Assembly (NCBI GenBank): GCA_023091665.1
Contig: JALJCQ010000011.1
Location: 682,001 to 746,000 of the forward strand
Direction: 5' to 3'
Origin: Pythium myriotylum
Taxonomy: Eukaryota; Oomycota; Peronosporomycetes; Pythiales; Pythiaceae
DNA: 64,000 nt
Shown here piece by piece: positions 20,033 to 31,902 of this stretch; the stretch's first letter is position 1; each line of letters begins with the position of its first letter. Made by a program: the position numbers and the translations under genes. The notes beneath the pieces are model-generated. The model was not told the DNA's origin. It saw nothing but the letters and a program-made list of their open reading frames with translations, and did no database searches.

Positions 20033-20571
20033 AAAACGGAAGTGGTTACAGTTTTGCTTCATGCCCAGTTGTCCAGTCTTGGCGGGATGAGACACTGTCG
20101 TGATCTCTCAAGTGTCACGTGCAGAGGATGGACTAGAGTTGCATCTCGTGATTGCGATGCGACGCCTTGGAAGATCCAGCTTTGCGTGTGAGATTCGTGT
20201 GCGATGACCGACACGTTGGTCAGCGCTCGCGCTCAACCACAAAGTGCCTTCTGTGACCAACAGTTGCAAATGGGTCCAAACCTGCCTGCCACATTTTATA
20301 TTTGATTTATTACATTTGGTAGTTAAGCTGGCCGACCCCGACGTCGTGGTTGTGGTTATCAATTGTACCCATTTCCTGCATATGGGTACTCTCGCGTTAC
20401 GTGGTCATTGACGAGGACACTATGAGCTGATGAAAAGATGTCCTTTGTAGAAACAGAGCTTAAATATTGGATTCAAATAAGTTTGCTTCGTGGAAGCGTT
20501 CACCTGACAATCGAAAGCCAAAGATCCGGCTTTTTTCTCTCCACAGACACACATTCACAACCAACGTAATG
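20033..20571. other. Convergent intergenic spacer
   Basis: The 539 bases between the two convergent stop codons hold only short open frames with no family resemblance and AT-rich stretches around 20290-20330, fitting two 3' untranslated regions. Nothing else was seen. Confidence 0.4.
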
Positions 20572-22455
20572 TCAGACGAACATGACCGCATCGCCATCGC
20601 TGCTGCCGTCTCCGCTGTCTCGACGTTCGTGATCTTCGTCGTAGGATGAACGGTGGTCGTCGTATGAGTGGTGATCTCTGCGCTCACGGTCATCATGGTT
20701 CATGTACCTACCGGGATGGTGGTCCGCGGCAGCCGCGCTTGATGGTGGCGGTTGTATGGGCCTTCGCTGTTGTGTATCAGTTCCATTGCTGTGGAGATGG
20801 CGTGAGAACATCGACGAGGCAGGCACTGGCGGCTTATACTCGTTGCGGAGAGGGGGCAGGGGGGATTGTGCTGCATCATGGTTTTGTTGGTGGTTGCGAG
20901 CATGCGACAGCTCACTCATTGAACTAGCAGCCATACGCGCAGAAGCGTATCCGCGTAGTTCATGCTCTGATGCAGGCTGTAATCCACGCGGTTGAGTCAC
21001 TGTTCCGGACATAATGGCGCTCCGAGGGCTCGGCTCAAGGTTGTTCACTACGCGAGGGATAGCGGTGAGCGGGTTCGCTCGAGGTGATGGCCAATCTGCG
21101 ATGATATGTCTTATTGAGTGCTCGTTGCGCGTCTGGAACCGTGTCATTAGCTTGCGTGCAGCTTCTACGGACAAGTCAGGGAGGTTGCGAAGCGCCGCTC
21201 GCTGAGCTAAGTCCATCAGCTCGTCGTAAGTCATCAACACGCCCAACTCAGCCCGTGCGACGACCACTCGAATGATGCCTGCTTCGTCGTCTGGTTGAAA
21301 GTATCCTTCGATCCCAGATGATTGCTCTCCTTGAGCTCGCTTCTTGACACGGCGATGCAAGGCGGCAAAATGTACACCGTACATTCTGGCGGCTGCGCGG
21401 AGGCTCATACCCTGCTGCTCCACAGCAGCGATGGCCTTCTCCCAGGTCTCTGGTGGTACCGTGTGGCTCAGCTTGTAGGTTCGCTTCTCGCTTTCGCCAT
21501 TCTCATAGCTACCACCTGAACTGCTTCCGGTTGTCAGACCGCCGTCATAGATGGCGGGGTTCCCGTTGGGTGTGTTGAACGACGCACGGTCGGTTGCCTC
21601 ATAGTTCGACTCGACAGAGCCTGTGACCGACCGCCTTCCACTCTGATCAGCACCACTGGCGGCACTTCCTTCGCGGCGTGCTGATTGATGAGATGAAGTG
21701 CGTGAGTAGCCCGAATAGTTGGAGTCACTGTCATCACCTTCTTCCATCTCTTGTTCCCCGCCCTGGTTTGTTCCCGACGGAGGATATGCGTAACTGTTGA
21801 GCTTCACGAAGCCGTGTGCTCGTTTGAAGTCCAAGATCCATCGACTGGGTGGGAACTCCGGCGGGATGGACCGCTTGCCTCCCTGGCTCGCGATCGCGCG
21901 CACAACAAACCTGATGTCGTCGGTCGTGATGCGCTTCTCATGGAGGAACTGCTCACGCAGGACGCCGAGCACTTCGGCCTCGTCGTCGGGCGTGAGAAAC
22001 GAGCGGATGTCCGACGATGGCGGCAACGTGGACGAGTATCGGCCGCGCACTCGGCGGTGGAGCGACATGTGATGCACGCCGTAGAGCTGCGCGGCCTGGC
22101 GGAGACTCATCTTCTGGATCTTGACGGCGTGGATGGCCTTGGCCCAGACCTCCTCGCTCACGGCGGAAGACCGCGGCATGTCGGGTTTGCCGTTGGGCAT
22201 GGCATACGCCGCAAGCGATGAGCTGGCACCGGGGACGGCGGGAGGGCGATGGCTCGCGGCGGCGGCCGCGGTCGTCACCAGCCCATCCGACGACGTCGCG
22301 GTGGTGGTTAGACCAGGCGAGCCGACGGCCGACGATGTCGGCGCATGGGCGTGGTATTGGCTGCGGTATCCCGAGGGTGCAAGCGGCGGCGGCGGGCGCG
22401 CCGAGCCGATCCCGTCGGGGCTCGGACCGCGTTTCGGCCCTGTTGGACGTGACAT
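20572..22455 (-). CDS. Pipsqueak-type helix-turn-helix DNA-binding protein with two psq motifs
   Basis: The frame is open upstream to 23061, but the first 200 codons look non-coding; the ATG at 22455 (MSRPTGPKRG) is preferred, giving 627 residues. Two psq helix-turn-helix motifs are visible, at about 99-138 (VSEEVWAKAIHAVKIQKMSL then RQAAQLYGVHHMSLHRRVRG) and 333-371 (VPPETWEKAIAAVEQQGMSL then RAAARMYGVHFAALHRRVKK). Each is followed by a P-D-D-E-A segment and a second helical region; the first of these ends PPSRWILDFKRAHGF, reminiscent of CENP-B/Tc5-type DNA-binding domains. Linkers are serine-, proline- and alanine-rich. The layout recalls transposase-derived DNA-binding domains, but no nuclease domain follows, so it may be a domesticated transcription or chromatin factor. 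Targets unknown. Confidence 0.75.
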   Translation of the reverse strand: MSRPTGPKRGPSPDGIGSARPPPPLAPSGYRSQYHAHAPTSSAVGSPGLTTTATSSDGLVTTAAAAASHRPPAVPGASSSLAAYAMPNGKPDMPRSSAVSEEVWAKAIHAVKIQKMSLRQAAQLYGVHHMSLHRRVRGRYSSTLPPSSDIRSFLTPDDEAEVLGVLREQFLHEKRITTDDIRFVVRAIASQGGKRSIPPEFPPSRWILDFKRAHGFVKLNSYAYPPSGTNQGGEQEMEEGDDSDSNYSGYSRTSSHQSARREGSAASGADQSGRRSVTGSVESNYEATDRASFNTPNGNPAIYDGGLTTGSSSGGSYENGESEKRTYKLSHTVPPETWEKAIAAVEQQGMSLRAAARMYGVHFAALHRRVKKRAQGEQSSGIEGYFQPDDEAGIIRVVVARAELGVLMTYDELMDLAQRAALRNLPDLSVEAARKLMTRFQTRNEHSIRHIIADWPSPRANPLTAIPRVVNNLEPSPRSAIMSGTVTQPRGLQPASEHELRGYASARMAASSMSELSHARNHQQNHDAAQSPLPPLRNEYKPPVPASSMFSRHLHSNGTDTQQRRPIQPPPSSAAAADHHPGRYMNHDDRERRDHHSYDDHRSSYDEDHERRDSGDGSSDGDAVMFV

Positions 22456-23971
22456 GCGTCCTCGTGCGCTCAAGACGGCGAGAGGCGGGGTGGGCGACGT
22501 CGGGCGCTGGAGCGGGCGGCGGTCGATGGGGCTAAGGGAAGGGTGGCTCTCGATGGCGTCTCCACGGCAGTTGCGGACTAGCTGCGTGGATCCGCGTGGG
22601 CTCTGCTGTTGATGGTTGTTCCGCTCGGCCGATGGCTCTACAGGAACAGGCAGAACTTCGACTGGGACGACTTGAGGAGTGAGCTCTTCGTGTGCGTGGG
22701 AAGCGTGAGCCGTCCAGTGCGAGAAGGGGGGATGACCTCTCTGACCGCGAGGCTCGCAGCAGCGCTCGCGGCTGAAATTTAGACCGCGCGCGTCTGCGGG
22801 CAGGGGCAAACAGGGCCCAGTCGGACCGCGGCTTGTTGGTCGTTGCTGCGGGCCGACACGGGTTCGCCCGATTTCAACCAATGCGAGATCTCCGTAACCA
22901 AGCGATTGGATTGGTGGATATACTCGTTGGTTGCATAGACACGCAACGATCACCTTCAGCTCACAACAATGGGCGTGGAACAATGGAACACGCCTTTCGC
23001 TGTGGCCAAAGGCTGCTGTATGTCGTTGCGTCTCGTGACATGACAGGCTCTGGGTTCTCATGACGCGCGCGGCTGGCAGCGCTGGCCTCGCCAGTCAGTC
23101 GAGGCGGGAGCCAAGAGCGCTCGAGCCGCTCGCAAGAGATCGACCACCGCGGCGGTCTCGCGCTAGGCCCATCGGCAACCGTCGCGGCGAGTCAGCCAAG
23201 TTCTAGAACACCACCGTGGTCGGTGCCTGCCCCATCCCATGCGTTCTGAGAGATACCCCTAATCGCTTTCACGCAACGGGAAGGTGAACAGGGGTAGGTG
23301 AGGTGTATTGTTGTGCCGAAGGATGAAGAAGACCAATACTGAAACCAAGTCAAAAGCGTCTCGGCAGGGCGACATCGTTGTTGCGGTTGTGGCTCAAGTA
23401 GGATCCGACAGAGTGGGAAGTGCGAACTTAGTCACGTTGAACTCTGGTCTAACACGAACCTAATTTTGTTCCCAAAAGTCGAGTCGGCAGCTGCCACGTG
23501 ATCCCAGGCTTTGATCGAGGGGCAGACCCGTCGGTGATGGTTCCTTCGCGCTGTCCGTAAGGAGCGAGCCTTCCTCCCTTGCGTTGGTTTGTTGGCGTTC
23601 CGGAGTTGACTGTTGGTCTGTTGGTCGTGGCGCGAGAACACTTTGCCAGCTCACAGATCAGCTTCAAGACGTGTTGCGTTCCGTTTTGTTGCTCTCTGCT
23701 TGTGGTTGTGTTGGGCCAGTTGACGCAACCAGCTGATCTCAGCATGATATTGACCCCCATGGGGTCCAAAACCCGCATCGGCGCGAAACCGCACGCCCCA
23801 AAAATGACCGGCAGCACGTGGACCATGGAGTCCTCGCCCGTGAGGAAATGGCTCGCCCCGTGCCCCACGGCGGCCGCCACGCGTCCGCGACAGAGTTCTC
23901 GGACGCGCTGATCGTGCCTATCGCGGAAATCGGCGGCCGCGGCGCCGTCGTGATCGCGCCGCCGGCCGTGA
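22456..23971. other. Spacer with unresolved 5' ends of two divergent genes
   Basis: About 1.5 kb with no certain gene. The minus-strand frame of the pipsqueak gene stays open to 23061. On the plus strand a short GC-rich frame at 23848-23998 (starts MARPVPHGGRHASA) ends at a splice-donor-like CAAG/GTTAGT and could be an upstream exon of the next gene; joining it at an acceptor before 24063 also keeps frame. A second possibility is ATG 23804 spliced from 23839. Neither could be decided. Confidence 0.3.
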
Positions 23972-26900
23972 GCCCAGCGAACTTTCTGCCTCGACAAGGT
24001 TAGTGCGGCTATCGAAGGAGTTGCTGGTCACTCTCGAACTGGTACCATCGATGCTGATGCAGATAGCCGAGAAGAGCTGCAACGAGACTGTCATGGCGAT
24101 TCTAGTCATGTGCAGAACTCCAAGCCTCGCAAGAACTCCGAGTCATGGCCTCTTGTCGGGAAAGGAGTATCCAGAAGGAAGCCCGCCGTGGATGACACGA
24201 TGCTGTCGCGTGATACCAAGCGGAAGAGCTACGCGGGGTCTGCGGGTGTGTGGCCCACCGTGGAGGATCGCATCGAGGCTGCGCGTCGAGCGTACGAACA
24301 AGGTTCCAACCGGAAAGCAAGTCGGGCACGTGCTGCGATCTCTTTTGCAGTGCTGGACCCACTCGACCACATGAGAGACCAACATGAGCAAGTCACCAAG
24401 CAGCAGAAAGTCATAGCGAGAGCAGTGGAGTCGCGGATCGACTACGCTAGTCGTGCGATCCCACTCAAGTTTTTGTTGGAGAAGGAGGAGCGCCACGTCT
24501 ACGCAGAACGGGTTTTGGTTCGCCGAATGTGCCGTACTCTCCATCGCCACTACATGCGTGTCATCCGCGTCGCACTCCTTTCGTGGAAAAAGCGCACACT
24601 GACCCTGCGGATTTTGGAGGAAGAAGCGCGAAAGCTGTTCCTTCTGAGGCAAGCAAGCCTCGCCCACGCGTCTGCCATCATCCAACGGCAGATTCTCGCA
24701 CGACAGCACTTACTACTGACAAGATGGAAGCACACAACGGATAGTTTACGGCATCACGACCGTGTGCAGAGAGCGATGATTATTCAAAAATGCTGGCGGT
24801 CGTGCAGTATGAAGAAGAAGTTGAAGATGTTGGCTCTGTTCCACCGACAGCGTGTTCGTGATACAAGCGCCTTGGTGATTCAGTGTGCTTTACGTTGCTA
24901 TTTGGCGCGTTGCGAGATGACTCGCTTGAAGTATTCGCGCCGCATACACGCTGCAGCACTATGCATCCAACAAACCTATCGTCATTATGTTCTGCTCCAA
25001 ATCGCCAATCGACATCGCCAAACCCTCGCTGCAGTAGGCTTTCAGCGCATGTGGGGGGGTCAAGTGGGCCGTGAAAAGGCTTTATGCCGCCGCAACTTAA
25101 TTCGCAATGCTGCAAGACTAACTTACGAGAATCTATGGATCCAGCACGCCCTGCAACTTGCAATAAGAACTCACAGTGCTGCAACTTGCATTCAGCAACA
25201 TTGTCGACTGTTTCTTCACCGTCGATATTTAAACTCTGGAATTCGTCGAGCACACCAGAGACGACTCTTCCTGCGTGCCTATCAAATTCAAAGAGCATGG
25301 CTTTGTTATCGTGCTAACGAAGTCCGCTTCATATGTGACGGGTTGGTGATTCGGGTCCTCATGACACACTTGTCTGCAGCACGACGAATACAACAATGTT
25401 TCAGGGCTTATTGGTCTGCAAAGATTGATGTTGCAAGTCGGAGAATAACTGGACTGTTCTATCAGTTCCGAGCTAGGCGGGAACTCATCAATGTTCACAT
25501 TCTTGCGTGGCTGCGAGTGTGGAGTGATTCGTACTTGCAGAAGTGGCGCACATTATGTGGAAGGCGAGGAGATTCCACATGGACAAGACTCCTAGACTCG
25601 CTTACCTGTGAAATTGTGAGCTACAAAAACGACCAACTAGTCGAGTCGCGTCGACTGAACGTCAACTCCGGCCTTCAACTGCTTCGCCATTTGAAAGGCT
25701 GTCATACCTACTTCCTTGAAGCGCACGCGACACAAATTCAACACGTATGGAGATGGCATCGAATCTGCATTATCATCCGTCGACTTCAACATGCTGTCCA
25801 GTTGCTGCGTCGAGCAATCCCCGAAATATACCGCCATTATAAACAGCGTAAACGACGGCACCGAGTTTTGCAGCGATGGCGAAGAGCCCGGTATATCGTT
25901 CTGCACGGCCATTTCGAAACATGGAAACTGCATCATTTACTGCTAACCGAAGAGAGAGACCTGTCAACGACCACTCACAAAAGACGGAAGGCAATCTGGT
26001 TCCACTATCAGGTTTCCAGGCAGCGTGTCTTCCGGTGTTGGTTGAGTTACGTGGACCTTCGCAGAGTGAAAAAAGCCAAGGCGAATACTGCAGTTGCGCA
26101 CGACAGGATCGTCAAGCTGAAAAAAGTATGGCGTTATTGGAATCGTGATGCTCTCCCGTGCATGAGTTGCTCTAATCGGCTTCATGTATTAACCATGACT
26201 ATCACCATGTGGGGCGCATGGGAAGATTTTAAGTTGCGGAAATTAAGTTCCAAGGCAGCTCGAGCCCATCGAAAACGCTGGGTGCTACTCACAGCCTTTC
26301 GACGGTGGCAAGTGGATCGAGACGAGTTTGTGCACTCGTTATGTGAGGCGGCGCAAATGGGGGATAAGCTCATTGTGAAACACGTTTTTTACAGCCTTCA
26401 CAGATACGTTGTTCGAACGAGTCAAGGTGAGCATCGAATGCTTCAGTGGACGTTTAGAAAAACGATTTCGGTGGCTAACCCTGTTTTTGTGAAGCGCGAG
26501 CTTTCTTTCGAGAGAAGCAATTCCGAAACAGCGTTCGTCGATGGCTACTGCACGTATACGCTATGCAGCGCAACCGTGACCAGCATTGTCTGGGGTTGGC
26601 ATTTCGGCGAAAGCTGCTCGCTCAATCCACCATGAGGCAGTGGTCTCGATATGTGCAGCATCGGGCACAGCGGCGAACCAAAGACCAGGAAATGAGAGAT
26701 TATTACAAATGTCGGAGACTTCGAATAAGTCTTCGGCGGTGGCATATGGAGTTTGTTCCACTTTCGAACGACAATCGCATCCTCCGCATCATCGCGGACG
26801 CATATCGATCAAGAAAGCTCCTAGAAGTATACTTCCGTGACGGCTTTCGAGAATTCTGGGGGTTGACGGCTGGGGCACGACGCATCGCTATGGCGGTTCG

Positions 26901-29900
26901 AATCCAGCGAGCATTCAGAAGCAAACGTGCTCGCCATAAGATCTTCGTAGTTCGAATGAAAATTCGCTATCAACTCGAGAAAAGAGCTTTAACCGGGGCA
27001 GATACTACAGATTTCTCTACAGCAACTCTTCAGGCCGCACTAACATCTACCGCTTGGGTATTTGTCCTCTTCTCGATGCCGTGGTCTCCAGTATCAAAGC
27101 CTGTGAAGGAAGCGTTCTGTAAAACTGCCACCTCTTGGGTGTACGTGAGGAAACAGGGACATCAAATGGTGTTCGGCAATGCTTTCGCTACTTCGATGAT
27201 CAAGTTGTCCAATCAGGATGAGTTTAGTTTAATGTCTTGGTTTGGCCTTCAAGCCACTCAACTTCCCTGCGTGGTTGCCTTCTGGAACGGGATAGGTCCA
27301 GCTTCTCCAACGGACCGCGTCAGTCGATTGCCCGCAGGGAGCGACTTTAACTTGAAGAGGAGATATAAGATTGTATGTGGAAGACAACGCGATGGTCAGA
27401 GCCTGCTCGTGTACCCCACTGAGAATTCCTCGCCATTTGTAATGTCGCGTCTTATTTCGTGGATCGAGCATGTGCAAGACACCGCTCGCGAGGCTACAGC
27501 AGTAGATCTACAATCATATGTGCGGGGTTTTCTTGCCCGTCGTCACACCAAACGCTCTCGCATCATCAATCGAGAACGCCGAAAACAGCTCGTTCGTGTT
27601 TGTGTCCGAAAGTTGGTGAAAAAATGGCACATGGCTAAGTGTGAGAGAGCAGCGATGCAAATCCAGCGATGGTTCCGCCATCTGCTTTATCGGCGGAAAT
27701 TTTGGAGGTCTTTCCGAAACGAAATGGATGCCACCAAGACTGCAATTCACAGACTCCAACGTATTATTCGTCTTCACCTGACACGTGTGCGTTTTCGAAG
27801 TGGCCTAGCTTCACTCTTAGCTACGGCTGAACGGTACCCGAATGCCCCACTGTGCCAGGAATGCTTTGATCATACTCTCGCCAAACTGTTCTGCCGTGAC
27901 TGCCAGCAACCGTATTGCTCGAATTGTTTTGCGAAAACACACAAAAGTGGCAAGCGAATGCTCCATCTTTGCGACAGCATCGATTTTGCTTCTTTTGAGA
28001 GTGTCTTATCATGTTTGTGCTCGCTCTGTGAAGTACGCCGGGCATCGAGAGTTTGCCAGACTTGCGTGGTCGAGGGGAACTGTGAGAAAGTGGTGATGTG
28101 TACGCCTTGTTTCGAAAGAAAGCATAGTGACGAGCACGATCCAGCACGCGCCAAACCGAGTCGGATAATTCCCTGGTGGAGATCCGAGAGATTTCAGAAG
28201 CACATGTGGGAGAGGATGGGAATGAGATATGAAAGCTCTCCGATTCGCGCAACACAAGCCTGTCATCTGACTGCATCGATGGTAATGGAAAAACACCAGT
28301 GGCAGAGCAAGGCGCTTGTGCTGCAGCGACAACAACAAGTTGCAGAATCTGACAAGTTGAATCGAGAGCGTGAGGAAAAGCTTCTAATTATTCGATTGCA
28401 ACATGAAGCGATTCTACGTGATGCATTCGATCGATTTGATTCGGATAAGTCCGGTGCAATTGACCGTGACGAGTTTAAGCGCATGTTCAAAGAAGAGCTA
28501 TGCGAGCCATTAAGTGATGCCCAAGTGGTTGAAGCGATGAAATGCATGGACAAATCGGGAAACGGACTCGTTGAGTTTGATGAACTGCTCTCGTGGTTTG
28601 CGCTTGACACGCTTGATCGAAATGATAATGGGAGCCGCGTGAATGAACCACGGACGCTCATCATGCTAAAAGACGCACTTCGTGCAAAGAGACAAATTCG
28701 TCGCTACAAGGAAAAACTGAATGAATTTGTACCAAGTGTCTCCCTACGAGTGTCCTCAAGCACCCTAAACTCGACGCTGTCACAACTAATAGAGAAAAAG
28801 ACCCAAAAGAAAACGGTGCCAGGCTTCCCAGCAGTTCAACACTTGGAGCACGCAGATTTCGCACGCAAACGCCGAGTCTTTTATCGCTTTGTGCAAGAAA
28901 TTTGCGGTCTCGACTGGATATATGAGGACGAGCCGACGGTACCAATTAACAACATAATGGCTGTGTTTGACGAGGTCTTCGTTCCTCGTTGGAACGCTGG
29001 CGAATTGACCTACGATTTCTACTTCGACGATGAGAGCTTCGAGTTCGAAGGCGAGGAGTGGCAGCGCAAATGGATCCCAGAAACGAAGAAGTATGTCTTC
29101 ACAACTACACGACGCAAGACGAGGAGGGTGGACGTTTCGGAAGATCATACCGGCAGACGCAAGAGACACAAGCGGGATTTGTCTTCTGCACACCCAGTCG
29201 GAGTCATTGAAGTGGAAGAAAGTGTGGAAATTGTGGAAGTCATAGACCCTCGCCGGAAGCGAATGCTCCTAGAAGAAGCCAAAGTGGCGTTTAAGAATGC
29301 TGATTCGGATGGTTCGGGATACATTGACGAGCATGAGTTTTACAAGATGTTGAACCGAGAGCTGTGTGAACCAGTGTCGAGGGCAAAGGTGCGCCAAATC
29401 ATGAGGCAACTCGATGCTGATGGCAGTGGGAAGATCGACTTCCACGAGTTCTTTCAGTGGTACGCTGTTGACAAGTGCCAAGACTATCCTCTTACCCCAG
29501 AGATGGAGCGCGCCCGAGGACTCCTTCGCACGAGGCGAAGGGCTAAGGCTGCAGCCGTCGCGGCTTTTCAAATTAGTCTAACTGGCGGGCTCCACCTGAA
29601 GGAAGCTATTAATCGGCGGAGGAAAGAACAGCAGCTTGCAAAAGACTGTCGGGGTGCTTCGGCTGAGCTTATAGAGCTACTTCACGAGGGTTTTGGGAAA
29701 CTGCTCGCCGAGAAAGCACTCGCTTTACACAATCAAGATGTCGCGTTTGCGCGGAAGTGGCTCCAAGATAAGCAGCTAAATGAGGAGAACGAGCGTGCTC
29801 ATATCGCTCAAGAATCTGCTGCGAGAAAAGCTCAGGCGAAGAAAGAAGCCCGAGCAAAGAAGCAAAAGCGACAGCAACGCATTGCAGCGGTTCGCAAACA

Positions 29901-30024
29901 CCTCAAGCTACTTCTTATCGGCCCCAGCAAGAAGGAGGCCCACGTAGCACGCGTGGAACAGGCACTAACGAACCTCGATCGAGAGATCCGCATGGTTGAG
30001 CACCAGCTTACGTTCAAGAGATAG
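23972..30024 (+). CDS. Very large IQ / Sfi1-like repeat protein with B-box zinc fingers and EF-hands
   Basis: Two long frames join through one 68-base GT-AG intron (26427-26494), phase 1, reading ..RTSQ-A-RAFFRE. The frame is open from 23972; the first in-frame ATG is at 24200, so the protein is at least 1918 residues and the N-terminal exon is unresolved. The N-terminal half has many IQ motifs (AAALCIQQTYRHYVL, AATCIQQHCRLFLHR) and spaced tryptophan helices (LLTRWKHT, VLQRWRRARY, VFRCWLSYV) like Sfi1 centrin-binding repeats. Near 950-1100 a thioredoxin-like segment has FSMPWSPVSK, without the catalytic cysteines. Two B-box-type zinc motifs lie near 1220-1310, an EF-hand pair near 1415-1480 (DRFDSDKSGAIDRDEF) and another near 1700-1760 (NADSDGSGYIDEHEF). 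Calmodulin/centrin-linked cytoskeletal or basal-body work is inferred. Confidence 0.8.
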
Positions 30025-30135
30025 TATCCATGTCATCCCGAAAATATTGCAACAACGTTAATTGTCAGTGGATGATTGACCCCCAGGGGTACTATCTACT
30101 CCATCTTGCTCTCAATCACAAGGGCACGGACGACC

Positions 30136-31902
30136 ATGGCGAAGAGCGACGAGCCGCGCAAGGCGGCGGCCGGCGACAACAACGCCGTCGAGATCATGAA
30201 CGAGGTCCACGCTCTGTACACGGCGGGCGAGAACGCGCTCTCGCTGCTGGCGCGCCGCGTCGGGCTCGTCGTCCACGCGCCGCGGCGCAAGGTCAACGTG
30301 CTCATCATCGGCAACCACAGTGCCGGCAAGTCGTCGTTCATCAACTGGTACATTGGGGACCACGTGCAGCGCACGGGCGTGGCCATCGAAACGCAGGGCT
30401 TCACGATCGTCACGAGTGGCAACAAGAAGACGCTCGCGCCCATCAAGGGCGAGTCGACCGTCATGATGTATCCGCACTTGGCACCGTTGAAGGAGAAATT
30501 CGGCAAGCCTCTTGTCGAGAACCTCACGACGTGTGTGAGCACATCGACCAAGCGCGATTTTGCGATGGTACGTGCTGGAGATTCCAAGTGGTCAAACGGA
30601 TGTAGCGAGATAGGAGCTGGGCTGACAACGATCGATTTCAGGTAGATTTCATTGACTCACCCGGACTTGTTGACGGCGACATCTCATACCCGTTCGACGT
30701 CAATGAAGCGATAGTGGAGTTCGCAGATAGTGCCGACTTGATTTTCGTCTTTTTAGACCCAATGGGCCAAGCGTTGTGCTCGCGCACAATGAGCGTGGTG
30801 AAGGCGCTCAACAAAAAGCATTTCGACAAGATGAAGTACTACCTCACCAAGGCCGACACCGTCCACAACCCAAAGGAGTTGATGAAGCTCATGGTCCAGA
30901 TCACTCAAAACATTAAAGAGCACATCAATAACCAACACGGCCTCGAGATCCCGGCGATTTGGCTCCCGGACGGCGACGAGACGCGTAGCAGCCCCCAGAA
31001 ACCCGCGCTGAATGGAGAAGTAAATCAGATCGCAGACCTGTGCGCCTCGATCGAGATGGCCATCCACCAGAAGGTGCAAGACAACCTAAGTCAGGTTGAA
31101 AACGACTGCAATGCCGTGCTTGAGAAGACGCACGAGTTGCTGGCCAAGGACGAGCTAGAAATTGCCGCCAAGAAGTCGCGCGAGCTTGTCGCTGTGTTCT
31201 TCTCGGTGTGCGCGTGGACCATCCCTCTAATCACATTCCTCACTCTAGTGGTATGTCACCAGCAGGATTGCATGCGAGGCACTATCCTAAAATCTTTGTG
31301 TTGCAGGGAGAGTTCGAGCACTTGCTTCCTGAAGCAGTGGTGCAGGCCGACTATGTCATGTCTTTTGTTCGAGCATTATACAGTGGCATCCGCCCATTGC
31401 TGTTCAACGACGATGAAAAATTGGGTTCGCGACCATGAAAGCCGCCTTATTCTGTGCTAGTGCTCACAAAATTCTGATGGCAGGTGCTGTGGCTTTCGTC
31501 AAGTTCTTCACAATCTCCATTGGCCTCTTTTTACTCTTGAACGGCATCTCCAAAGTAGGAAAAGCGCTCGCAGTGGGGAACATCACCACGAAACTGACTA
31601 TATCATGTGCGCAGTTCACATATTCGCGGGCGAAGAAGTTCCACACTCAGAGGCATGAGGTCATCAACCAGTGGAGGTTCGTGAGGTGGGATAGCTAACT
31701 TGGGACTTTCGGGCGCTGATGAGGGCTTGGTTTTGCAATAGGAGCCATGAGAATATCCTCCGGTCTATCGTCGAACGCCGTCAGCGTACGCCTTCTAAGA
31801 GCCATCGCTGCCTTTCCATTGAGTCTTACGTCTCTTCTGTTGATAGAGCTCTTCCTCGAATACGTGCGGACCTACACGCGCGTCGAAGATTTCACGGTAT
31901 GA
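30136..31902 (+). CDS. EHD/dynamin-like GTPase with C-terminal membrane segments (6 exons)
   Basis: Six exons close in phase: 30136-30567, 30642-31250, 31307-31424, 31484-31676, 31742-31785 and 31847-31902, 483 residues. The P-loop is GNHSAGKSS at residues 59-67, switch region TGVAIETQGFT, G3 motif DFIDSPGLVDGD, and G4-like YLTKADTV. This order fits the dynamin superfamily, nearest in my reading to EHD-type ATPases, although no EH domain is present. The C-terminal third has two hydrophobic stretches (VFFSVCAWTIPLITFLTLV and FFTISIGLFLLLN), suggesting a membrane hairpin or anchor. A 42-base in-frame GT-AG segment inside exon 4 could also be spliced. Donor of intron 3 (GTTCGC) is weak. Family role: membrane remodelling; organelle unknown. 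Confidence 0.78.

Noticed and set aside
21751..22221. Plus-strand frame opposite the pipsqueak gene
   Set aside because: Mirror of the psq coding sequence with no family match.
23449..23997. Minus-strand frame of 182 codons
   Set aside because: Low-complexity, arginine- and alanine-rich, no family, and it competes with the likely 5' end of the giant IQ protein.
26563..26635. Two separate genes, one ending at 26635 and one starting at 26563
   Set aside because: The frames overlap because the first runs on past an intron. A GT-AG intron at 26427-26494 joins them in phase with continuous tryptophan-rich repeats.
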